Positions 38,150 through 46,108 are shown, counted from the first letter of the stretch. The stretch: DNA of 56,592 nt from Siculibacillus sp. (GCA_030247555.1 JAOTSD010000021.1:1-56592); one strand, 5' to 3'. Program-made: numbers and translations. Notes: generated by a model from the sequence alone, not told the origin.

Positions 38150-38770
38150 TCACCGCGGGCGTCGCCCGACGAGGTCGATGACCGCGGAGGGGCCGCGGTG
38201 ACCCACACCTTCGTCGAGGACCGGGTCGCCGACCTCGATGCGCAGGTCGTCGAAGTCGCCGAAGGCGGCTTCGAGCAGTTCGCGGGTGTACATGTTCTCC
38301 GGCGTCTTCGGGCCGCCGGTGCCGTTGGCGATCTGCTCGGGGCGGTAGCCCTGAAGCAGGAGGAGACCGCCGGGCTTCAGGGTCCGGCGGATGCGGGCGA
38401 AGACGTCGGTACGCTCGGCCGGCTCGAGGAACTGGAAGAAGATCGCCGCCACCACGTCGAAGGCGTTCTCCGGCCAGTCCCAGACGAGGAGATCGGCCGT
38501 CACCGTCTCGATCGACACGCCGCGCGCCCGGGCCAGCGCCCGCGCCTTGGCCTGTGCCGCCGGGGAGAAGTCGACGGAGACCACCTCGAGCCCGCATTGC
38601 GCCAGGAAAACGCCGTTGCGCCCCTCGCCGTCGGCGATGGCGAGCGCCCGGCCGGTCTTCGGCAGCAGGTCGCGGCACGAGGCGAGGAAGGCATTGGGCG
38701 CGGTACCGAAGACGTAGGTCTCGGTGGCGGCGAAGCGGGTGTTCCAGCGGTCGAATTCGGCGGAGGTCAT
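38150..38770 (-). CDS. Class I SAM-dependent methyltransferase (TehB-like)
   Basis: This 206-residue protein starts MTSAEFDRWNTRFAATETYVFG and has the SAM-binding AIADGEGRNGVFLAQCG motif (GEGRN form), the acidic VVSVDFS end of strand 2, and LKPGGLLLLQGY. This pattern resembles the TehB/thiopurine-methyltransferase-like group, which methylates oxyanions or small thiols. ATG at 38770 follows GAGGACC. The substrate is unknown. It lies downstream of the hydrogenase operon but beyond a strong hairpin, so it is probably not part of it. Confidence 0.82.
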   Translation of the reverse strand: MTSAEFDRWNTRFAATETYVFGTAPNAFLASCRDLLPKTGRALAIADGEGRNGVFLAQCGLEVVSVDFSPAAQAKARALARARGVSIETVTADLLVWDWPENAFDVVAAIFFQFLEPAERTDVFARIRRTLKPGGLLLLQGYRPEQIANGTGGPKTPENMYTRELLEAAFGDFDDLRIEVGDPVLDEGVGHRGPSAVIDLVGRRPR

Positions 38771-38899
38771 GCGGGTCCTCGCGGCGGCCACGAAAAGGGT
38801 CGGCCCCGGGCGAGCCCGAGGCCGACGGTACGTCCGATCATATGGGGCGATCAGGCGCGGGGTGGAACCCCCTACCCTCTCTCGTGCTCGCGACGCGGG

Positions 38900-38940
38900 C
38901 CCGGGCGGCCGGAGGGCGGAAGATCCGCCGGCCGCCCGGG
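38900..38940 (-). terminator. 12-bp perfect stem after isp2
   Basis: CCCGGGCGGCCG and CGGCCGCCCGGG pair exactly around a 17-base loop, starting 13 bases past the isp2 stop. There is no T tract, so it is either an inefficient terminator or an mRNA 3-prime protecting structure for the hydrogenase operon. Confidence 0.5.
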
Positions 38941-38952
38941 CGTTTCCTCCGA

Positions 38953-40206
38953 TCAGTCCTTCTCGACCAGATGCTCGGCCAGAACCTCGACGATCGAGGC
39001 GAGTTCGCCGCCCCATTTGGTCGCGGTCTTGGCCTCGTCCAAGGTCAGGCGGCAGTTGGCGCAGGACGACATCAGCGTGCTGGTGCCGGTCTCCTCCACC
39101 TGCCGAGTCTTGATCTTGAACACCTCGTAGCGGATAGGCGCGGAACGGGCGATCGCCTGGACGCCGCCACCACCGCCGCAGCACCAGTTGGAATTGGCGG
39201 TCGGCGACATCTCCTTGAAGTTCGGGGCGAAGCCTTCGAGCAGGTAGCGCGCGTCACCGGCCGCACCGCCGCGCCGCGAGATCTGGCACGGGTCGTGGTA
39301 AGTGAAGGCCTTGTCGAAGGGCTTGAACTCGAGCTTGCCCTCGCGCTTCAATTTGGCGAGGTATTCGGTGATGTGGAACACTTCGAAGGGCAGCGGCCGG
39401 CCGATGACGTTCGCCGCCTGCCAGCGCATCACGCCATAGGCGTGGCCGCACTCGGGGATGATCACCGTCTTGACACCCAGCGCCTCCGCCGCCTCGACGA
39501 TGCGCATGGTCAGCATCTTGGCGATGTCCGACTTGCCGGCGAGGTAGCCGAAGTTGGTCGCCTCGTACCCCTTGGACGAGAAGGTCCAGTCGACGCCGGC
39601 GGCGTTGAGCAGCTTGCCCATCGACACGATCGAGTCCGGATACTTCATCATCTCGATCGACGAGACGGTGAGCAGCACTTCGGCACCCTTCTTGTCGAGC
39701 GGCAGGTCGATCTCGTTGTCGTCGGCGAGCCACTCGAGGCGGTCGACCAGCTTCTCGGAACTGAGGCCGAGCGGGCTGCCGCGGTCGCGGGCATTGTCGG
39801 CGGCGGCGAAGAGGTCGGCCGGGCCGATGCCCGCCGCCGCCATCGCCTGACGCGTCGCGCCGGTGATCGTGGCGATGTCGATGCCCATCGGGCAGACCAG
39901 GGTGCAGCGGCCGCACATGTTGCAGCTGTCGTAGATCAGCTCTTCCCAGTCCTTCAGGTCCTTCTCGGTGATCTTCGGCGCGAGGCCGAGCATCCCGAGG
40001 AAGCCGGTGCGGGCCCTGTGGGCCTTGGCGATCGGCAGGATCTTCCAGGCGGGCGTGTATTTCGGGTCCTTGGTCGCCTGGTAGAAGTGGCAGGCCTCGG
40101 CGCAGAGGCCGCAACGGACGCAGGCCTCCGCCCAGGTGGCGAGCGGCCGTCCGACGAGGGCGAGGAACTTGTCCGCGGCCGCCTGGACGTTGATCGTATC
40201 GGTCAT
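38953..40206 (-). CDS. isp2: Hydrogenase-associated HdrD-like iron-sulfur protein Isp2
   Basis: This 417-residue cytoplasmic Fe-S protein resembles the heterodisulfide reductase subunit HdrD. It has two ferredoxin [4Fe-4S] motifs at the N-terminus (Cys29, 32, 35, 39 and Cys95, 98, 101, 105). A C-terminal region of CCG type follows, with HDPCQIS, NWCCGGGGG and SCANC. In Isp-type [NiFe] hydrogenases of purple sulfur bacteria, Isp2 takes electrons from membrane Isp1 and is thought to pass them to a thiol/disulfide or quinone partner. ATG at 40206, 20 bases after hynL, as the last gene of the operon. In the classical order isp2 precedes hynL; here it follows. Confidence 0.9.
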   Translation of the reverse strand: MTDTINVQAAADKFLALVGRPLATWAEACVRCGLCAEACHFYQATKDPKYTPAWKILPIAKAHRARTGFLGMLGLAPKITEKDLKDWEELIYDSCNMCGRCTLVCPMGIDIATITGATRQAMAAAGIGPADLFAAADNARDRGSPLGLSSEKLVDRLEWLADDNEIDLPLDKKGAEVLLTVSSIEMMKYPDSIVSMGKLLNAAGVDWTFSSKGYEATNFGYLAGKSDIAKMLTMRIVEAAEALGVKTVIIPECGHAYGVMRWQAANVIGRPLPFEVFHITEYLAKLKREGKLEFKPFDKAFTYHDPCQISRRGGAAGDARYLLEGFAPNFKEMSPTANSNWCCGGGGGVQAIARSAPIRYEVFKIKTRQVEETGTSTLMSSCANCRLTLDEAKTATKWGGELASIVEVLAEHLVEKD

Positions 40207-40226
40207 GACGAACGTCTCCTGTGGCT

Positions 40227-41972
40227 TCAGCTGACGCGGATCTGCATCAGTTCCTCACCGCCCGGATCGGTGACGTGCACCGCGCAGGCGAGGCAGGGAT
40301 CGAAGGAGTGGATGGTGCGCTGGATCTCGAGCGGCTGCTTGGGATCGTGCATCTTGTGACGATCCATCAACGCCGCCTCGTAGGCGCCGGGCTGACCCGA
40401 GGGGTCGCGCGGGCCGGCGTTCCAGGTCGAGGGGACGACCGCCTGATAGTTGGCGATCTTGCCGTTCTCGATGACGATCCAGTGGGCGAGACCACCGCGC
40501 GGCGCTTCCATGAAGCCGACGCCCTTGCACTTGGACGGCCAGGTCGAGGGCTCCCACTTGTCGGGGTTGTGGACCTCGAGCTTGCCGGCCTTGATGTTGG
40601 CGTTGAGGTTGGCGAGCCAGCCGTCCATCTTGTCGGCGATGATCTTGGTCTCGAGGGTGCGGGCGGCGGTGCGGCCCAGCGTCGAGAACATGGCGGTGAG
40701 CGGAAGGTCGAGCTTCTTCAGCGCCATCCCGGCCAGTTCCTGCACCTCCTTGTTGCCCTTGGCGTACATCATCAGGACGCGCGCCAGCGGGCCGACCTCC
40801 ATCGCCTTGCCCTTCCAGCGCGGCGCCTTCAGCCAAGTGTAGTCCTTCTCGACGTCGAGATGGGTGTAGGGGGTCTTCGGGCCGGTGTAGGCGAACTTGG
40901 TCTCACCGTCGTAGGGATGCAGCCCCTTGTCCTTGCCGCCGGCGTATTCGTACCAAGAATGGCCGATGAACTCCTGGATCTGGCCGGGGTCGTTGAGGTC
41001 GACCGGATGGATCTTGGTGAGATCGCGGCCGAGGATGACGCCCGCCGGAGCCAAGAAGGTGGAGGGATCGCCCGATCCCTTCTCGGGGAAGTCGCCGTAG
41101 CACAGGAAGTTGCCGAGGCCCTCACCGCGGGCGAACCAGTCCTTGTAGAACGAAGCGACGGCCAGCGTGTCGGGCACGTAGACCTCGTCGACGAAGGCCT
41201 TCATCTTCTGAATGATCTGGCGCACCTGCTCGAGGCCGAGGACGTTGACCGCGGTCGAGGCGGCGCCCGACCCGGCGACCGGCGCCGAGGAGATCGGCGA
41301 CGGCGCGCCGCCGACGAGGAAGTTCGGGTGCGGGTTCTTGCCGCCGAAGATGGTGTGGATCTGCACCACGTCGCGCTGCCAGGCGAGAGCCTCGAGATAG
41401 TGGGCGACCGCCATCAGGTTGGCTTCCGGCGGCAGCTTGTACTCGGGGTGCCCCCAGAAACCGTTGGAGAAGATGCCGAGCTGGCCGCCTTCGACGAACT
41501 TGGTCAGCCGCTTCTGCGTGTCGGCGAAATAGCCCGGGCTCGACTTGGCGTAAGGGCTGATCGATTGCGCCAACGCCGAGGTCACTTTCGGGTCGGCCTT
41601 CAACGCCGAGACCACGTCGACCCAGTCGAGGGCGTGCAGGTGGTAGAAGTGCATGACGTGGTCGTGCACGTACTGTGCGCCGACCATCAGGTTGCGGATC
41701 AGCTGGGCGTTCTCGGGGATGACGTAGCCGACCGCGTTCTCGACGGCGCGGACCGAGGCGAGACCGTGCACCAGGGTGCAGACGCCGCAGATGCGCTGGG
41801 CATAGGCCCAGGCGTCGCGCGGATCACGCCCCTGAAGGATGATCTCGATGCCGCGCACCGAGGTTCCGGACGACCAGGCCTTGGTGATGGCGCCGTCGGC
41901 GCCCCTCTCGGCTTCGATACGAAGGTGACCCTCGATTCTGGTGATGGGGTCGACGACGACACGCTCGGTCAT
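40227..41972 (-). CDS. hynL: [NiFe] hydrogenase large subunit, Isp type
   Basis: This is the catalytic subunit that holds the Ni-Fe centre and oxidises hydrogen. The 581-residue precursor starts MTERVVVDPITRIEGHL. The L1 motif is RICGVCTLVH (Cys62, Cys65) and the L2 motif is DPCLACAVH (Cys560, Cys563, His566). The 15 residues after His566, starting VTDPGG, are the tail removed by the maturation protease HupD after nickel insertion. It travels to the periplasmic side with the Tat-tagged small subunit. ATG at 41972, 103 bases after isp1, a gap with a small hairpin. Group 1e assignment rests on its isp neighbours and needs a phylogeny. Confidence 0.96.
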   Translation of the reverse strand: MTERVVVDPITRIEGHLRIEAERGADGAITKAWSSGTSVRGIEIILQGRDPRDAWAYAQRICGVCTLVHGLASVRAVENAVGYVIPENAQLIRNLMVGAQYVHDHVMHFYHLHALDWVDVVSALKADPKVTSALAQSISPYAKSSPGYFADTQKRLTKFVEGGQLGIFSNGFWGHPEYKLPPEANLMAVAHYLEALAWQRDVVQIHTIFGGKNPHPNFLVGGAPSPISSAPVAGSGAASTAVNVLGLEQVRQIIQKMKAFVDEVYVPDTLAVASFYKDWFARGEGLGNFLCYGDFPEKGSGDPSTFLAPAGVILGRDLTKIHPVDLNDPGQIQEFIGHSWYEYAGGKDKGLHPYDGETKFAYTGPKTPYTHLDVEKDYTWLKAPRWKGKAMEVGPLARVLMMYAKGNKEVQELAGMALKKLDLPLTAMFSTLGRTAARTLETKIIADKMDGWLANLNANIKAGKLEVHNPDKWEPSTWPSKCKGVGFMEAPRGGLAHWIVIENGKIANYQAVVPSTWNAGPRDPSGQPGAYEAALMDRHKMHDPKQPLEIQRTIHSFDPCLACAVHVTDPGGEELMQIRVS

Positions 41973-42040
41973 GGGGCGCGCTCCGGGTTTCTGGGTCCTC
42001 GGCCGTCATCGATCGAGAGGCCGTTGGACGAGAGAGAGGG

Positions 42041-42061
42041 CGGGCGGAGGGTCTCCGCCCG
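42041..42061 (-). other. Intercistronic hairpin between isp1 and hynL
   Basis: CGGGCGGAG-GGT-CTCCGCCCG, a 9-bp stem in the only sizeable gap of the hydrogenase operon. It could be an RNA processing or stability element that adjusts large-subunit expression. Confidence 0.45.
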
Positions 42062-42075
42062 AACGAGAGGTTCGA

Positions 42076-42735
42076 TCAGACGCCGCGCCGGGCGAGGAAC
42101 GCGCCGGTTGTGCCTCTCGACACGAAGACGAGGAAGGCGTGGAACAACTTGCCGAACGGCAGCCAGATCAGCAGCACCGCGATCGACAGGATGTGGATGG
42201 CGAGCAGCGTCTCGTAGCGGGCGCCGACGTGGCCGACGGCCACCAGACCGGTGATCACAGGCAGGATGGTGACGACCCACGAGAAGTAGTCGTCGAGCCC
42301 GGAGATGAAGCGCTGCACCGGGTTGGTGAGTCGGCGAACCAGAGCGGCGGCGAGCGACACCAGCGTGATGGCGCCGACGACGTAGACCACGCCCGACGGC
42401 AGCGTCGGCCAGGACAGCCCGGTCAGGTTCTTGATGAACAGCACGTGCGGGCGAAAGCCGAAGACGACGACGGCGAGGCCGACGTGGAACACCCAGCCGT
42501 TGAAGAACGAGAACCGCTCGGCGAAGGCGAAGGTCGGATGTGGCACCATGCGCCGAGCGATCTCGCGCAGCGCCGCGCCGAGCGGCCCGGGCGTCCCCAT
42601 GCGCGGAACGGTGCGGTCCGGAGCCTTACCCAGGAAGAGGATGGCGAAGAGGCGCCACAGCACCCCGAAGACCATGACGGCCATGGCGACGTTGATCGCG
42701 GGGCCACGTGCGAAATCCAAGAGATCCATGGTCAT
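42076..42735 (-). CDS. isp1: Hydrogenase-associated cytochrome b Isp1
   Basis: This 219-residue integral membrane protein has five predicted helices and resembles NarI-type cytochrome b (nitrate reductase gamma). Candidate haem ligands include His in FNGWVFHVGLAVVVFG and LLAIHILSIAVLL. It links HynSL in the periplasm to Isp2 in the cytoplasm. The ATG at 42735 overlaps the hynS stop (TGATG); a second Met two codons later is possible. As second structural gene it supports the Isp (group 1e-like) type rather than the HupC/HyaC type. Confidence 0.88.
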   Translation of the reverse strand: MTMDLLDFARGPAINVAMAVMVFGVLWRLFAILFLGKAPDRTVPRMGTPGPLGAALREIARRMVPHPTFAFAERFSFFNGWVFHVGLAVVVFGFRPHVLFIKNLTGLSWPTLPSGVVYVVGAITLVSLAAALVRRLTNPVQRFISGLDDYFSWVVTILPVITGLVAVGHVGARYETLLAIHILSIAVLLIWLPFGKLFHAFLVFVSRGTTGAFLARRGV

Positions 42736-43790
42736 CACCCCTTGTTCAGGCTGGACTTGCGATGACGGGCGACCGCGGCGGCGGCCACACCGGCGACCGC
42801 GCCGGCCAGCGCCGCACCGCCGACGAGCTTGGCGGTCGGGCCGATCGAGGCCGACAGCGGTACGTAGAAGCCGCCTTTGTCCCAGAAGTCCGGCTCGGAG
42901 CAACCGAGACAGCCGTGACCCGACTGGATCGGGAACGACACGCCGCCGTTCCACTTCATCGTGGCGCAGGCGTTATAGGTGGTCGGGCCCTTGCAGCCGA
43001 CCTCATAGAGGCACCAGCCGTTGCGGGCGCCCTCGTCGTCGAAGCCTCGAGCGAACTGGCCGCGCTCATAGAACGGGCGACGATAGCAACGATCGTGGAT
43101 GTTCTCGCCGAAGAAGGCCTTGGGCCGACCGAGATGGTCGAGTTCCGGGACTTTGCCGAAGGAGAGCAGATAGGCGACCGTGCCGGTCATCGCCTCCGGG
43201 ATCGGCGGGCAGCCGGGGATGTTGATCACCGGCTTGTCCTTGACCAGATCACCGATCGAGACCGCGCCGGTCGGGTTCGGGTTGGCCTTGGGGATGCCAC
43301 CGAATGCCGCGCAGGTTCCGACCGAAATCACGGCGAAAGCGTCCTTCACCGTCTCCATCAGCGTGTCGTAGTTGGAGTGGCCGGCGGTGGTCGAATAGAT
43401 GCCGCCGTCCTTCATGGGCACCGAGCCGTCGACGATGACGACGTACTTGCCCTTGTTCTCCTTCATCGCCGCGTGGCGGGCCTCTTCGATGGCCTCGCCC
43501 GACACCGCCTGCAGGGTGTGGTGATAGTCGAGCGAGATGAAGTCGAAGATCAGGTCCTCGAGGGTCGGGCCCTTGGAGCGGGTGATCGCTTCCGTGCAAC
43601 CGGTGCACTCCTGGAAAGAAAGCCAGATCACCGATTGGCGCTTGGCCTTGGCCAATTCCGCCGCCATCGCCCGCGAAGTCGCCGGCGGCAACGCCATCAG
43701 CGAGCCGAGCCAGGACGCGTATTTGACGAAGGCGCGGCGCGAGACGCCGTGCTCCGCCAGTCGTTCGCCGAGTGTCTTCTGATCAGCCAC
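42735..43790 (-). CDS. hynS: [NiFe] hydrogenase small subunit, Tat-exported
   Basis: This 351-residue subunit relays electrons through three Fe-S clusters. It starts with a Tat signal, SRRAFVKY, then a hydrophobic stretch. The proximal [4Fe-4S] ligands are Cys62, Cys65, Cys160 and Cys194. The distal ligands are His232, Cys235, Cys260 and Cys266. The medial [3Fe-4S] ligands are Cys275, Cys294 and Cys297. The proximal motif is plain ECTGCT, without the two extra Cys of oxygen-tolerant MBH enzymes. The C-terminus has an Ala-rich membrane anchor ending in basic residues. The GTG start at 43790 overlaps the end of hupH by 8 bases. It precedes isp1. Confidence 0.95.
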   Translation of the reverse strand: MADQKTLGERLAEHGVSRRAFVKYASWLGSLMALPPATSRAMAAELAKAKRQSVIWLSFQECTGCTEAITRSKGPTLEDLIFDFISLDYHHTLQAVSGEAIEEARHAAMKENKGKYVVIVDGSVPMKDGGIYSTTAGHSNYDTLMETVKDAFAVISVGTCAAFGGIPKANPNPTGAVSIGDLVKDKPVINIPGCPPIPEAMTGTVAYLLSFGKVPELDHLGRPKAFFGENIHDRCYRRPFYERGQFARGFDDEGARNGWCLYEVGCKGPTTYNACATMKWNGGVSFPIQSGHGCLGCSEPDFWDKGGFYVPLSASIGPTAKLVGGAALAGAVAGVAAAAVARHRKSSLNKG

Positions 43791-44220
43791 GGGAAATGTC
43801 CTCCTCGTCGGCAGCGGTTGGGCCTTCTTGCGGGGATGCGGTGACGGCGTCGGCGATGCGCCGGGCGGCGAAGGCGACGTCGTCAGGATGGGAAGAGAGG
43901 ATCTCGGGGATCCGGGTGACGTGCACCTCCTCGCCGGCGACCTCGTCGCCGTCGCCGAGATGGCGCACCCACCAGATGCCGGCGAAGCCGGTTTCGCGCA
44001 CCTCGGAGCGGCCGGCGACCTCCAGCGTGCAGGTGACTTCGCCGGTGCCGAGCCGTTCGGAGAGAGCGGCGAGATCGGTCGGTCCGAAGGGCAGGCTCCT
44101 GAGGTCGACCACCATCTCCTCGCCGGTCGCGGCGAGCCGGGAGAGGGCGTGCGCCAGTTCGGCGAAGACCGCGTCGGCGAGCGAGGCGGCGGGGCCGGTG
44201 TGGCAGAGATCGGCGTTCAT
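43783..44220 (-). CDS. hupH: HupH/HyaF-type hydrogenase maturation protein
   Basis: The 145-residue product matches the conserved C-terminal region of HupH/HyaF: VDLRSLPFGPTDLAALSERLG, then VTCTLEVAGRSEVRETGFAG, then IWWVRHL and TRIPEILSSHPDDV. Full-length relatives are about 280 residues, so this is a short form. HupH and HyaF help assemble the Fe-S clusters of the small subunit, especially in air. ATG at 44220 overlaps the hupD stop (ATGA), and its own end overlaps hynS. Strict overlaps on both sides show that the maturation and structural genes are one operon. Confidence 0.85.
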   Translation of the reverse strand: MNADLCHTGPAASLADAVFAELAHALSRLAATGEEMVVDLRSLPFGPTDLAALSERLGTGEVTCTLEVAGRSEVRETGFAGIWWVRHLGDGDEVAGEEVHVTRIPEILSSHPDDVAFAARRIADAVTASPQEGPTAADEEDISRG

Positions 44221-44717
44221 GGGCGCACCCCCCAGTCGTCGAGGATCGCTGCGACCTCGCCGCGAGCCCGCGGCACGGCGGCGAGGACCTCGGCCTGCGG
44301 CTCGGAGCCGAGGCCGAGCTCGCCGGCCTGAATGGCGACCAGCGCCCGCCGCGCCGGCCTGGTGCCGATCAGTTCGGCGGTCTGGATGAGGTCGGAGACG
44401 GCGATCTCGTGCGGGGTCGAGCGGTTGACGCGCAGGAGCGCGTCCATGTCGTCGCCCTCGAAGCGACGCACCTCGCCGAGGGCGCCGCCGAAGTTCGCGG
44501 CATCCACCAGGATGACGCCGGCGGCGTTCTCGATCAGGGGGAGCAATGCCAGACCGATGGTGCCGCCGTCGTGATAGGTGACGCCGTCGTCGGCGCCGCC
44601 GCGTGCCGCGTCCTCGGCCAGTTCACGCACCACGAGAACGCCGATACCGTCGTCGGTAAGGATGGTGTTACCCACCCCCAACACCACGATACCGGATCCA
44701 TCTTCGACAGGAGTCAT
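44217..44717 (-). CDS. hupD: Hydrogenase maturation protease
   Basis: This 166-residue endopeptidase removes the C-terminal tail of HynL after nickel insertion. The HupD/HyaD family hallmark VLGVGNTILTDDGIGV includes the nickel-sensing Asp, with DGGTIGLALL and HEIAVSDLI further on. ATG at 44717 follows ACAGGAG. It is the first gene of the hydrogenase operon. The upstream region carries an FNR/FixK-like box and the AT-rich palindrome shared with the lipoate-module genes. No hypABCDEF genes are in the window, so they must lie elsewhere. Confidence 0.94.
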   Translation of the reverse strand: MTPVEDGSGIVVLGVGNTILTDDGIGVLVVRELAEDAARGGADDGVTYHDGGTIGLALLPLIENAAGVILVDAANFGGALGEVRRFEGDDMDALLRVNRSTPHEIAVSDLIQTAELIGTRPARRALVAIQAGELGLGSEPQAEVLAAVPRARGEVAAILDDWGVRP

Positions 44718-44738
44718 GGGATCACCCGAGCCTGTGAA

Positions 44739-44758
44739 CTTTATGGACTTCTAATATT
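44739..44758 (-). promoter_or_regulatory. Shared palindrome, copy at the hydrogenase operon
   Basis: On the minus strand the site reads AATATTAGAAGTCCATAAAG. It keeps the TTAGAA and CATAA halves of the copies at 46162 and 50753 but with weaker symmetry. It starts 22 bases before the hupD ATG and would overlap the -10 region of a promoter activated from the FNR box at 44767, so a repressor fits best. Confidence 0.6.
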
Positions 44759-44766
44759 TTCCATCT

Positions 44767-44780
44767 TTGACCGAGATCAA
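44767..44780 (-). promoter_or_regulatory. FNR/FixK-like box of the hydrogenase operon
   Basis: TTGAC-CGAG-ATCAA on the plus strand matches the consensus TTGAT-N4-ATCAA at 9 of 10 positions. At -41.5 it would place the start near 44732, 15 bases before the hupD ATG. This suggests activation when oxygen is low, as known for hup genes in rhizobia. Confidence 0.6.
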
Positions 44781-44996
44781 TTCAATCTGACATTCCTGTA
44801 GGGAACACATCTCGAGGATTAGTGACTTCCGCCGGAGGAATTCAGCCCCGGTCGGTATCTCGAGGGTTCGGGTGTCGATGTTGGCGGCGAACAAGTCCCC
44901 ACCCGGCGCCTCATGAGACGCAACACACGCAGCACCGCTCCGAAGAGCTCCACTATTATTTCAGAGCGAGTTCGTTCCGACCCGATCCGGGCGACC

Positions 44997-45437
44997 TCAG
45001 CCGCCGCAGCCGGCGAAACCGTCCGCCGCCATCTTGGCGTCGTACTTGTCGGCGACCGCCGCACCCGGGGTGAGCGTCGGCTTGACGTCGGCCCAGCCTT
45101 CCGGCTCGAGCTCGACCATCCAGGCGGCGTAGGGGTCGTCGTTGGCCATCGTCGGGGCGGCGATGAGGGCGTCGTTGACCGACGCGACGTTGCCGCCGAC
45201 CGCCGACTTCGCCGGGCCGACCCACTTGCCGCTCTCCACCGTCGCGCAGGACTTGCCCGCCTGGATCGGCTTGCCGGGCTTCTTCGGCGTGAACGCCACC
45301 AGCTTGCCGGCGAGCGCCACCGCGACCCGGGTCATGCCGATCCGGACCTTGCCGTCCGGCATCTCGCGATACCAAGTGTGGGACTCGACGTCGTAGAGCA
45401 GATCATCGGGCAGGTTGCAGCCGCGGACCACGGGCAT
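44997..45437 (-). CDS. lbpA: Lipoate-binding protein LbpA (GcvH-like)
   Basis: The 146-residue product has the GcvH fold with lipoyl-accepting Lys71 in VESGKWVGP. The ESGKW form differs from glycine-cleavage H proteins (typically ESVKA) and matches LbpA of the sHdr sulfur-oxidation pathway, where the lipoyl arm carries sulfur intermediates. There are no gcvT or gcvP genes here. Cysteines are at 7, 64 and 144, and the chain ends in GFAGCGG. ATG at 45437 follows GAGGAAG. It lies 290 bases downstream of a DsrE-family gene, next to the complete sHdr-type lipoylation operon. The hydrogenase operon starts 280 bases downstream. Confidence 0.88.
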   Translation of the reverse strand: MPVVRGCNLPDDLLYDVESHTWYREMPDGKVRIGMTRVAVALAGKLVAFTPKKPGKPIQAGKSCATVESGKWVGPAKSAVGGNVASVNDALIAAPTMANDDPYAAWMVELEPEGWADVKPTLTPGAAVADKYDAKMAADGFAGCGG

Positions 45438-45660
45438 GTTCGTCTTCCTCTGCTTCGCCTCGGCACGGCCCCCGCATGGGCGGGATGGACGAGCCGGGCT
45501 CCCTCGGTCGTGGTGGAGACGTGGATCCGTCCCCGATCTTGTCGTTGACCGCCGCCGGTCGCGTTCACGACACGACGGACGGCACTTCCAAACAACAGGT
45601 TACTTGCATTTCGCGGGGTGCGGAACGGGCCCCGCGCCGGTCAACGGTCCGGCGCCCGCT

Positions 45661-45677
45661 CCGACGGTTCCCGTCGG
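45661..45677 (-). other. Hairpin between dsrE and lbpA (first)
   Basis: CCGACGG-TTC-CCGTCGG, a 7-bp perfect stem in the 290-base gap between dsrE and lbpA. Confidence 0.4.
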
Positions 45678-45704
45678 CGTGAGCCGAACGTCGACGAGAA
45701 CCCT

Positions 45705-45723
45705 CCGTCGAGGGGCTCGACGG
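45705..45723 (-). terminator. Hairpin directly after the DsrE-family gene
   Basis: CCGTCGAG-GGG-CTCGACGG, an 8-bp perfect stem 4 bases past the stop. No T tract follows, so it may attenuate or process the message rather than end it before lbpA. Confidence 0.45.
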
Positions 45724-45727
45724 AACG

Positions 45728-46108
45728 TCAGTAGGTGAGGACCTTGACCTCGTCGTCCTCCATGATCTGTTCGATCAGGTAGGCACCACCGACCACGCCC
45801 GAGCATTCGGGGATGAGGTCATCGACGGTCATGTCGTAGAGGTCGAGATTGGGAGAGCAGGACTTGAAGACCGCGCCGGCCTCGTGGGCGTCCTTGATGA
45901 AGTCGTAGACGCTCTTCGGGCTGCCCGCCTTCACCACCAGCTTCTCGGCGACACCCTTCTTCATCAGGATGCCGGAAGCGGCGGTGCAGATCACCTCGAC
46001 CTCATAGTCCATCGCCGCGGCGACCGTCGCCTGGAAGAACGGCGCGCCGAGTTCGGCAGGGTCCCTCGGGTCGGTGTTCGCGAGGATGATCAAGAGCTTG
46101 CTGGCCAC
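45728..46108 (-). CDS. DsrE-family sulfur-carrier protein (DsrE3-like)
   Basis: This 126-residue protein has the DsrE/F fold, starting KLLIILANTDPRDP, with AAMDYEVEVICTAASG and a C-terminal GGAYLIEQIME. Cys41, Cys84 (FKSCSPNL) and Cys102 are candidate persulfide sites; Cys84 is at the family's usual active position. Small DsrE3 proteins relay sulfane sulfur with TusA in sHdr and Dsr oxidizers. GTG at 46108 is supported by GGAGG nine bases ahead. It has its own copy of the shared palindrome upstream and is followed by lbpA, a common pairing in sulfur oxidizers. Confidence 0.85.
   Translation of the reverse strand: MASKLLIILANTDPRDPAELGAPFFQATVAAAMDYEVEVICTAASGILMKKGVAEKLVVKAGSPKSVYDFIKDAHEAGAVFKSCSPNLDLYDMTVDDLIPECSGVVGGAYLIEQIMEDDEVKVLTY

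Noticed and set aside
38953-40206. sHdrB or glycolate oxidase GlcF instead of Isp2
   Set aside because: Its place inside the hydrogenase operon and the two ferredoxin motifs followed by a CCG-type region fit Isp2; no glcD/glcE or hdrA is present.
44997-45437. Glycine cleavage H protein
   Set aside because: The lipoyl motif is ESGKW, there is no gcvT or gcvP, and the neighbours are DsrE and sHdr-type lipoylation genes.
45438-45727. A fourth copy of the shared palindrome directly before lbpA
   Set aside because: I found no TTAGAA/CATAA pattern in this gap; lbpA may depend on the dsrE promoter.
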